A stretch of DNA of 64,000 nucleotides from Bacteroidota bacterium (GTDB taxonomy: Bacteria; Bacteroidota; Bacteroidia; Cytophagales; Spirosomataceae). This document shows, one piece after another, positions 1 through 7,900 of the stretch. Location: NCBI GenBank assembly GCA_020161355.1, contig JAIUOF010000003.1, positions 186,001 to 250,000 on the forward strand. Direction: 5' to 3'. Each line of letters opens with the position of its first letter. The first letter of the stretch is position 1. Made by a program: the position numbers and the translations under genes. The notes under the pieces were generated by a model. It made no database searches. It worked only from the letters and a program-made list of their open reading frames with translations, and was not told the origin of the DNA.

Positions 1-345
1 AGATGTGGGGAGGGAGAGTTGTACGACAAAAGTACTTTAATACCGAAAGCGGGGATGTTTTCTATGAACACCCATTGCAGCGAATGTGGTTTGAAATATG
101 AAAAAGAGATTGGTTTCTTTTATGGAGCCATGTACATTTCATATATGTTGAATATCGCACTTTTTGTAACAGCAACTGTGGGTTACTATCTTTTTTTTGA
201 AGATAAAGTTGACGGCACCTGGTATATACTGGGTTATCTTTTGCTAACATTCTTGCTGATAAGATGGATTTACCGAATGTCGCGGTCGATTTGGTTGATG
301 TTTTTTGTAAATTATGATCCTGATAAAAAAGAAATAATTAAATAA
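1..345 (+). CDS. DUF983 family membrane protein, 5'-truncated by window edge
   Basis: The reading frame is open from base 1, so the gene starts outside the window. The TTG at 19 is not needed as a start, because the upstream codons give R-C-G-E-G-E-L-Y, the typical zinc-ribbon opening of DUF983 proteins. A second Cys pair follows (CSECG), then two predicted membrane segments (about residues 36-58 and 70-90 counted from base 19). The family is small, widespread in Bacteroidota and of unknown function. It ends 8 bases before the thioredoxin gene, which suggests co-transcription. The family call is firm; the biochemical role is unknown. Confidence 0.8.
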   Translation, partial: RCGEGELYDKSTLIPKAGMFSMNTHCSECGLKYEKEIGFFYGAMYISYMLNIALFVTATVGYYLFFEDKVDGTWYILGYLLLTFLLIRWIYRMSRSIWLMFFVNYDPDKKEIIK

Positions 346-353
346 ATAAAAAG

Positions 354-653
354 ATGACCGGTAATTTTAATGACCTCATAAATTCTGACAAACCAGTTTT
401 GATTGATTTTTCGGCCGAATGGTGCGGACCGTGTAAAGCTCTGGCTCCAATTTTGAAACAATTGGCAGGTGAAATGGGTGATAAAATCAGAATTGTAAAA
501 ATTGATACAGACAAAAATCCTTCTTTGTCTCGCAAATACAACATTTCGGGAGTACCGACCATGATGATCTTCAAAAATGGTCAACAAAAGTGGCGTCAAA
601 GTGGTGTATTGCCCATGCACCAAATCAAGCAAATTGTGAGTAATTTTCTGTAA
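354..653 (+). CDS. trxA: Thioredoxin
   Basis: This 99-residue protein has a single thioredoxin fold with the classic active site WCGPCK near residue 23 and the cis-proline segment [12 protein letters not shown] near residue 66. It has no signal peptide, so it should act in the cytoplasm as a general disulfide reductase fed by thioredoxin reductase. The length is close to the usual ~105 residues. It lies 8 bases after the DUF983 gene and is followed by a clear intrinsic terminator, so the two genes look like the end of one operon. The symbol is by family; Bacteroidota often carry several thioredoxins. Confidence 0.9.
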   Translation: MTGNFNDLINSDKPVLIDFSAEWCGPCKALAPILKQLAGEMGDKIRIVKIDTDKNPSLSRKYNISGVPTMMIFKNGQQKWRQSGVLPMHQIKQIVSNFL

Positions 654-670
654 AAAAAAGTTTTAAGCAT

Positions 671-701
671 AAAAGCCGGTTTGTATAAAATCGGCTTTTT
701 T
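671..701 (+). terminator. Intrinsic terminator after thioredoxin gene
   Basis: A perfect 8-bp stem (AAAAGCCG / CGGCTTTT) with a 13-base loop is followed by a T-rich tract, 18 bases after the thioredoxin stop codon. It separates the thioredoxin operon from the TonB receptor gene. Confidence 0.8.
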
Positions 702-757
702 GTTTATCTACCTCCAAAAATATGTCAATTGACATTTAATATTCATTTTTCAAAGAT

Positions 758-765
758 TATTTTTG
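758..765 (+). promoter_or_regulatory. Possible Bacteroidota -7 promoter element
   Basis: TATTTTTG fits the Bacteroidota -7 consensus TAnnTTTG and lies about 40 bases before the receptor start codon. A TTGACA at 729-734 is farther upstream than the usual 17-23 base spacing of the -33 element, so this is only a weak promoter candidate. Confidence 0.3.
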
Positions 766-804
766 CCTGAAATAAACCATTAGTTTCCTTAAATAAACCT
801 CTCT

Positions 805-3228
805 ATGAGATACTTATACATTCTTGTTTTCTTAATATTTTCAGGAACAGCATTTGCCCAACTCACTCAAAACATAAGGGGAAAAATCGTAGACAAAGAA
901 GCCAAATTTGGTATTCCCGGTGTATCGGTTATGGTGGTGGGTTTACCCACAATGGGCAATGTGACCGACGAAGAAGGAAATTTTAAAATTAACAAAGTAC
1001 CAGTAGGCCGTCAAACGATAAAAGTAACCTATGTGGGATATAAAGAATTACTAATCAATAACATAGTAGTGGATGCCGGCAAAGAGGTTATCCTTAATCT
1101 GGAAATGGAAGAGGCTCCAATGCAGCTCAATGAGGTGATTGTAAAAGCCCGCAGAAACGGTGAAGCTTCCAATGAAATGGCCACACTTTCGGCACGACAA
1201 TTCTCGGTAGAAGAAACCAACCGCTATGCAGGTAGTCGTGGCGAGCCAGCCAGGATGGCCTCCAATTTTGCAGGTGTACAGGGTGCCGATGATTCCAGAA
1301 GTGATATCGTGATTCGTGGTAATTCTCCTTCGGGGGTATTGTGGCGGGTAGAAGGTGTGAGCATCCCCAATCCCAATCACTTTGCAATTCCAGGCACTTC
1401 AGGCGGACCGGTAAGTATCATCAACAATAAGTATCTGACCAATTCTGACTTTTTCACCGGAGCTTTTCCGGCTGAATTTGGCAACAGTATTTCCGGGGTT
1501 TTTGATCTTAAGCTAAGAAACGGAAACAACCAGAGCCACGAAATGATGGCCCAGTTTGGATTTTTGGGTACTGAAGCCATGGCAGAGGGCCCTCTGAATA
1601 AAGAGAAAGGCTCGTCCTATTTGTTGACCTATCGCTACGCCAATCTTTGGCTATTCAACAAAATCGGCATTGACATTGGCACCCAGGCAGTTCCAAAATA
1701 TCAGGATGGTTTTTTCAGGTTTAATTTTCCGAAAAAAAATGGTGCGAGTGTTGCCCTTTGGGGTTTTGCCGGAAATAGTAATGTGGATATCATGATAAGT
1801 GAGCAAACCACCGAAGACCGAAATATTTTTGGTTCCAATGACCGCGACCAGTATTTTTCATCCAGAATCGGTGTGGCAGGCTTGACTTACTCCAAACCTT
1901 TAAATAAAACCACTTTTCTGAAAGCCACGCTAGCCGCTTCGACCAATGCCGTAGATGCCAACCATGATTATGTGCTATTCAATTATGATGACCAGGGGAA
2001 TCCTAAAACTACGGGCAATAAGTTTATGATTGATCAGATCATACCTATTATGGATTATACTTTTAAAGAGAATAAATTACATGGGGTGATTTCCTTAAAC
2101 AAGAAGTTTTCTACCAGAAGTATTTTGAAGGCCGGTATTAATGTTGACCTGAGTAATTTCTATTCTTATGACAGTGCCCGTACAGTAGTTGGCTATCCAA
2201 AACTCATTATCAGTACATGGCAAAACCGCTGGAAATCTGATGATTATTATGTTACTGCCCAACCTTACGCCCAATGGAAATACACGATTTCCCCAAAACT
2301 TTCTGCCAACGTTGGATTAACAGGCTTGTTTAGCACCATCAACAAAAATTCTGTTTCCCCGATAGAACCGCGTGCAGGCCTAACCTGGGATGTAGCTCAG
2401 GGCCAAAAAATCAATCTGGCAACCGGTTTACACTCCAATTTGCAATCTAACTATACCTATTTCTACGGAACTGAAAGTCTGAGTGGTAGATTTATCTATA
2501 ACAATCGTGACATGGGACTTACCAAAAGCTGGCATTTTGTGGCCGGATATAACACCCTTTTGGGCAAAAACATGCGGTTGATGTTTGAAACTTATTATCA
2601 GTATCTTTTCAATATTCCGGTTGAAATGAATCCATCCTCATTCTCAATGGTAAACACCGGAGCAGCTTTTTCACGGATTTTCCCTGAAAAATTAGTAAAT
2701 GAGGGCACAGGCCGAAATTATGGCGTCGAACTTACCCTGGAGAAATTTTTCAGTCAGGGATATTATTTCCTGATAACCTCCTCACTTTTCGATGCCAAAT
2801 ACAAAGGAGCTGACGGTTTATTAAGAAATTCGGACTTTAACGGAAAATATGCCAGCAATTTCCTTTTTGCAAAAGAAATTAAACTCAAAAGATCGAGTAT
2901 TGACCTTGGAGCAAAATGGACCATGGTGGGTGGTCGCTGGTATGGCCCTGTGGATGAAGCCAAAACGATAGCTGCCCAGGAAATCATCTATAGAAGTGAA
3001 ACCAGAAACTCTCAGCAATTTGACCCTTATCGCAGGCTTGACCTGAAAGTGGATTATAAAATCAATCGTCGCGGACTCACTCATACCATAGCAGTTGACT
3101 TAGTTAATATACTTGGTATCCAAAATATTTTGTCGCTAAGTTATGCACCTCAGCCTGATGGAAGCTTCATAAAAACAGAGTATCAATTGGGCTTTTTACC
3201 GGTATTTTTCTATAGAATAGATTTTTGA
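805..3228 (+). CDS. TonB-dependent receptor with CarboxypepD_reg-like N-terminal domain
   Basis: This 807-residue outer-membrane protein has a signal peptide ending at ...GTAFA-Q (about residue 18). A carboxypeptidase-regulatory-like beta-sandwich follows (about 22-105, with GIPGVSVMVVG and DEEGNFKINKVPVG). The plug domain spans about 120-240 (SRSDIVIRGNSPSGVLWRVEG), and a beta-barrel ends in an aromatic residue (RIDF). These receptors import ligands with energy from TonB/ExbBD. It is shorter than typical SusC proteins (~1000 residues) and has no SusD neighbour, so a glycan role is not supported. The substrate is unknown. It stands alone on the plus strand after a terminator. Confidence 0.88.
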   Translation: MRYLYILVFLIFSGTAFAQLTQNIRGKIVDKEAKFGIPGVSVMVVGLPTMGNVTDEEGNFKINKVPVGRQTIKVTYVGYKELLINNIVVDAGKEVILNLEMEEAPMQLNEVIVKARRNGEASNEMATLSARQFSVEETNRYAGSRGEPARMASNFAGVQGADDSRSDIVIRGNSPSGVLWRVEGVSIPNPNHFAIPGTSGGPVSIINNKYLTNSDFFTGAFPAEFGNSISGVFDLKLRNGNNQSHEMMAQFGFLGTEAMAEGPLNKEKGSSYLLTYRYANLWLFNKIGIDIGTQAVPKYQDGFFRFNFPKKNGASVALWGFAGNSNVDIMISEQTTEDRNIFGSNDRDQYFSSRIGVAGLTYSKPLNKTTFLKATLAASTNAVDANHDYVLFNYDDQGNPKTTGNKFMIDQIIPIMDYTFKENKLHGVISLNKKFSTRSILKAGINVDLSNFYSYDSARTVVGYPKLIISTWQNRWKSDDYYVTAQPYAQWKYTISPKLSANVGLTGLFSTINKNSVSPIEPRAGLTWDVAQGQKINLATGLHSNLQSNYTYFYGTESLSGRFIYNNRDMGLTKSWHFVAGYNTLLGKNMRLMFETYYQYLFNIPVEMNPSSFSMVNTGAAFSRIFPEKLVNEGTGRNYGVELTLEKFFSQGYYFLITSSLFDAKYKGADGLLRNSDFNGKYASNFLFAKEIKLKRSSIDLGAKWTMVGGRWYGPVDEAKTIAAQEIIYRSETRNSQQFDPYRRLDLKVDYKINRRGLTHTIAVDLVNILGIQNILSLSYAPQPDGSFIKTEYQLGFLPVFFYRIDF

Positions 3229-3311
3229 TTTAGATTGGATTGCAATAAAAATCTTTCAGGAAAAATTCTTTTTTGTTAATTTTCAGAAAATATTCAACCA
3301 AAAATAGAATC

Positions 3312-4409
3312 ATGAAAAATACAAGAAGAAATTTCCTGAAAAAAATATCAGTTGCAGGTATTTTAACACCTCTTATTACCGAGAAGGCATTGGCCTATCC
3401 TGTTATTACCGAAAGAAAACTCCGGGTTGCTCTCTGTGGATTGGGCTCATATGCTACCAATCAGCTTGCTCCGGGCATAGAAAAATCAAAAAATTGCGAG
3501 CTGGTAGGAATAGTGACCGGAACTCCCGAAAAAGCTGCCAAATGGAAGGAAAAATATAAGCTTCAGGACAAAAACATATACAATTACGAAAACTTTGATC
3601 AGATTGCCACCAACCCTGACATTGATGTAGTGTATATCGTACTGCCCAATTCTATGCATGCCGATTTTGTGATTCGTACTGCCAAAGCCGGCAAACATGT
3701 GATTACGGAAAAACCGATGTCTATTTCGGTGAAAGAAGCCAAAGAAATGATTGAATTTTGCCAAAAAGCAGGTGTAAAACTGGGAGTTGGTTACCGCCTT
3801 CACTATGAGCCATTTACACAGGAAATCATGCGATTGGTTAAAGACAAAGATTTTGGAAAAGTAAAATTTGTAGAGACGAAATTTGCATGGAGAAACCGAA
3901 ATCCCAATGCCTGGCGGATGCAGAATAAATATTCTGGTGGCGGAGCCTTGATGGATGTGGGCATTTATTGTATCAATGCCAGTCGTTATGCTACGGGTGA
4001 AGAGCCTATTTCGGTAACTGCCCAGGCTGTTAAAACCGAACCCGAAATGTACCGTGACATCGAGGAGACGATTTTGTGGCAATTGAAATTTCCGTCGGGT
4101 GCCGTTGCAAGTGGTATGAGTTCCTATGCAACTAATGCTCAAAAACTATCGATACATTATGAAAACGGCGGACTTGACCTGGCTCCTGCCTATGATTATG
4201 GCCCATTGAAAGGTAGTACGAACAAAGGGCCACTTGAAATGCCCGTAGTACATCATCAAGCCTATCAAATGGACGGATTTGCCGACGCAATTCTCAACAA
4301 TAAGCCAATTTTAACCCCGGGCGAAGAAGGGCTGAAAGACATGATTATCATTGAAGCAATCAAAAAAGCCGCAAAAACCGGCAAAGAAGTGAAAATAAAT
4401 ATTTTATAA
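3312..4409 (+). CDS. Gfo/Idh/MocA family oxidoreductase, Tat-like signal
   Basis: The ATG at 3312 is preferred over a TTG at 3273 because it begins a TRRNFLKK twin-arginine-type leader (residues 4-11). The protein has an N-terminal NAD(P)-binding Rossmann fold (VALCGLGSYA) and the family catalytic-lysine motif ITEKPMS, then the C-terminal alpha/beta substrate domain (GGGALMDVGIYCINASRY). It resembles the glucose-fructose oxidoreductase branch, which is exported folded with cofactor. The substrate is probably a sugar or sugar derivative but cannot be told. A lipoprotein gene follows 9 bases later, so the two are likely co-transcribed. Confidence 0.85.
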   Translation: MKNTRRNFLKKISVAGILTPLITEKALAYPVITERKLRVALCGLGSYATNQLAPGIEKSKNCELVGIVTGTPEKAAKWKEKYKLQDKNIYNYENFDQIATNPDIDVVYIVLPNSMHADFVIRTAKAGKHVITEKPMSISVKEAKEMIEFCQKAGVKLGVGYRLHYEPFTQEIMRLVKDKDFGKVKFVETKFAWRNRNPNAWRMQNKYSGGGALMDVGIYCINASRYATGEEPISVTAQAVKTEPEMYRDIEETILWQLKFPSGAVASGMSSYATNAQKLSIHYENGGLDLAPAYDYGPLKGSTNKGPLEMPVVHHQAYQMDGFADAILNNKPILTPGEEGLKDMIIIEAIKKAAKTGKEVKINIL

Positions 4410-4418
4410 TACATCAAA

Positions 4419-4946
4419 ATGAATTTCAAAAGACTAATTATTGCATTTGCAGCCGTACTATTTATGATCTCCTGCCAAAATAAAGCAGAGCAAACCGATA
4501 CCGCCGCTCCTCCCACGATTTCTAAATCAACTCAGGACAAAATGGATTCAGTAAAACTGGCACAGGCATGGTTGGTTCCGGCAGTCGAAAAGTTCTTTAA
4601 CGAAAACCACACCGAAATCCTCGAAATATGCACGCCTCAATATGAAGAATATAAAATGGATGCCATCAACGTAGATTATGATGGCGGCATGACTGTGGAA
4701 CAATTTCAGAAAAAATGGGCTGGAAAATACAACATCAATCTTGACCAGATCGGAAAGTCATTTCTGATTGGCAATCAGGATAATGGTAAAATCAAATTCC
4801 AATCCTGTGTACCGGTCAATGACACAACCATGGTTTTTGATTGTAAGATCGAAGATCTCGATTTTAAAGAAATATTTTACCGTAAAATAACTATTTCAGC
4901 AAATAGTGGAAGGTTTCAGATCAATGATATTGAGGAAATACATTAA
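4419..4946 (+). CDS. Small lipoprotein of unknown function
   Basis: This 175-residue protein has a lipoprotein signal peptide: a basic start, a hydrophobic stretch and a lipobox ending at FMISC (Cys about residue 19). A charged linker (QNKAEQTDTAAPP) follows. The mature part has no motif I recognise. It reads like a small alpha/beta protein of the NTF2-like or cystatin-like size class, with a helix (EKFFNENHTEILEICTPQYEEY) followed by strands, but this is only an impression. It follows the Gfo/Idh/MocA gene by 9 bases. Confidence 0.7.
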   Translation: MNFKRLIIAFAAVLFMISCQNKAEQTDTAAPPTISKSTQDKMDSVKLAQAWLVPAVEKFFNENHTEILEICTPQYEEYKMDAINVDYDGGMTVEQFQKKWAGKYNINLDQIGKSFLIGNQDNGKIKFQSCVPVNDTTMVFDCKIEDLDFKEIFYRKITISANSGRFQINDIEEIH

Positions 4947-4994
4947 ATTTGGATAAATAAATTCCAAAATATTAGATGTATTTTCCCTCATAAA

Positions 4995-7900
4995 ATGAAA
5001 AAAATCTACCTTTCAATAATTGCCATTTTTTTGACAATTAACTCCATCGCTCAATATTTTATTGATGTACCCGAAACGGTTTGTTTATCCACCACCAAAG
5101 AATTACAACTTAAAGCAGGCGGCGGAACCTATTACTCGTGGATAGGACCAAATGGGTTTAAGTCAAATGAACAGAATCCAAAAATCAATGATTTGACGGA
5201 GAAGAATTCAGGATACTATACGGTATTGATTGACGGTAAATTCCCATTTACCAGTTTAGTTTCAATAGGAAGAAGTTATTATGATGCAAATACTGTCAAT
5301 TACAGTTTTAATAATAATCAACTAAAACTTTATTTTAATGGGAATTACGCTTCTCTTAAATTTGAAGGACCAAATAATTTCAAGTCAGACTCTAATCCGA
5401 GTGCATCTATCCCTCTCTCGTCTCCTAATATTCAGGGGATTTATACCGTTACTGTAAAAGATTATTTTGGCTGTACCTCAAATTTCACTAAAGATATAAA
5501 ATTTGAAAATCCCCAATGCATTCAAAATTCTTTACTATACGCTCAAATTGATGGAGGCTCCCGCACTTATTATCCCATGGAAAACGGGGAATTAAATAAT
5601 ATTAAAATTACCTATTGTAATAAGGCAGATTTTTCTTTAAACATTGATACTACCAATCTGAAAAATCCTGACATCTCCTGGTTTTTTAATAATCAAAAAA
5701 TTGAAAACAAAAGCAATAAACTCAGACCATCTTCGCCAGGATATTATCATTCAGTAATAGTAGAAAATGGGTGTTTTTACCAAACGAAAAGAATTCTTAC
5801 CAATGGTAAGGTAAGTCTCTCATATTATTTAGGTAATAAAAATAGTACAAGTATTATAGATTCAATAAACTATTGTATAGGGGGAAAAGAATATCTGACA
5901 TTCAATGGAGAAGACCCAAACCTTTTTTATAAAAACAGAAGTTTTGAATTTTTCAAAAATGACGAATTACTTCAAAAAGGTTCAAATAAGGACTTCTACG
6001 CAACAACCACTGGTAGTTATACCGGGAAATTCGAAATTGATGGGTGCCAGGGAGAAACTAAGCCCCTGATAATTAATGAGTCTAAAGATTTATATTTAAA
6101 AATTGATATAAACCATAAAGAATTCAAAGGAAAATTATTTAAGTATTGCCAATCACTGAATCCAATTGGAGTGTATGTGGCATTAGTTGGTAATAACATC
6201 AAAGTATATAAAAACAACGTACTGAAATTTTCCACAGATAATTCCTCAAATTTTTATGTAACAGAACCTGGAGAATACAATTTTGTCCAAAGCGGTGATA
6301 ATTGTAGTTTTAATAAAACAATAACTTTTGAATCTGGAAACGAACAGAAACTGAGTATTACGCCTATAAAGTTTAGTGCTAATTGCAAAAATGTTGAGTA
6401 TTTCTACTTGACAGGAGTCGAATATAATGACGGTAAGGGAATCCAATGGATAGATGTAGCTAAAAAAGCTGTAGTTGGCAGTGATTATCCTTTATTTTAC
6501 CCAAATTATCCCGGAGGCTTTTATGCAGTTATTAATAATGGGACTTGTCATACACAATCTGATACTATTTATACATCCATTGATGGGAAATCCTATCTCG
6601 ATGGCCCCAAAAATATTGAAATAGGTAAAGGTGAATTTGCAATTCTATCAATCAAAAATTGTACAGAGAGCCAAATTTGGTTTAAAGATGGAATAGAATT
6701 AAAACAATATAGCCATAAATGTCAGATTGAAGTCAATGAGCCAGGGAAATATCAAATTAAACTGAATGCCGATTGTAATGAATTTTCAAATGACATCAAT
6801 GTAACAAGGAATGAAAAGTCAAATTTATTAATTACCAAAACCTGTAAGGATGGTAGTTTGCACAGGTTATCAATTAATGAAAATAATTTCTCCAATATTC
6901 AATGGTATAAAGACTATAAACTATTAAATGCCTTTTTAAACCAAAACCAAATAGAAACTTCAGAGCCCGGTACTTACTATGTGATTGTGAAAAAAGATAG
7001 TTTTTTCATCAAATCATCTGATATATCTATTGAAAAAAACAAAAAAACTTCAACTGTTTTATGCAGTGGAGAACCATATAACCTTAAAGCTCAAATGACC
7101 GCTGATACCTACAAATGGGGTGGGCCGAATAATTTTAGCAGCAATAATAAAGAAGTACTTTTTGATAAATTTGAAAAAAGAAATGCAGGAAAATACACCT
7201 TAACAACCAAAGATTCTGACGGGTGTGTGGTCACTGAGCAATACGAAATTCAGGTAATGGATTTGCCAAAATTTACCGTGCCTGACAAAATTGAAGCCTG
7301 CTATGGCGAGAACATAAATAACTGGCTAACAATTAGCAAGCTCACTGACAGTACCGAAACCACCAATTCATTATCAATTTTTCGTGATGGCTATCAAAAT
7401 ACTTTTTATCCAGGCAATGGTTTGAACCTCACAAAAAGTGGAGTATTTAACTTAAAAGCCCAAAGCAATTCTCTAAACTTTAAAGTCGGCGGAAATGAGA
7501 CTTCTAAAACTTGTACTTATGAAAAACAACTAGAAATAAAAGTAAATGAGCAATGTAACAAAATATTAGTTCCCGACTTAAGCAAAATGACCTATTGCAA
7601 TGGCGATGATATTCTGGTTCCGTTTTCTGTAACTGGTAGTCCTTCAAAAAATGCTGTTTATACTCTTAAGATAGTTAACTATATCGAGGAACCAAGTATA
7701 ATTATTGAAATCCAGTCTACAAAAAGTCCATTTATTGTAAAATTCGATCAAATAAAAGAATTTTACAATGGGCATTTTAGGATTTCTTCATCAGAAAAAA
7801 CAACAACCCCGGTCAGTCAGAATAATGTTGATTTAGGTCGTTCCAGAAATTATTGGCCATCGATATATCAAAAGTATTACTGTGATTCTACAGTCTTTGA

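Noticed and set aside
805..3228. SusC-type glycan importer
   Set aside because: Only 807 residues and no SusD gene follows; the next genes are an oxidoreductase and a lipoprotein without SusD features.
3486..4142. 218-codon minus-strand open frame
   Set aside because: Antisense shadow of the Gfo/Idh/MocA gene; His/Phe-rich composition and no motif.
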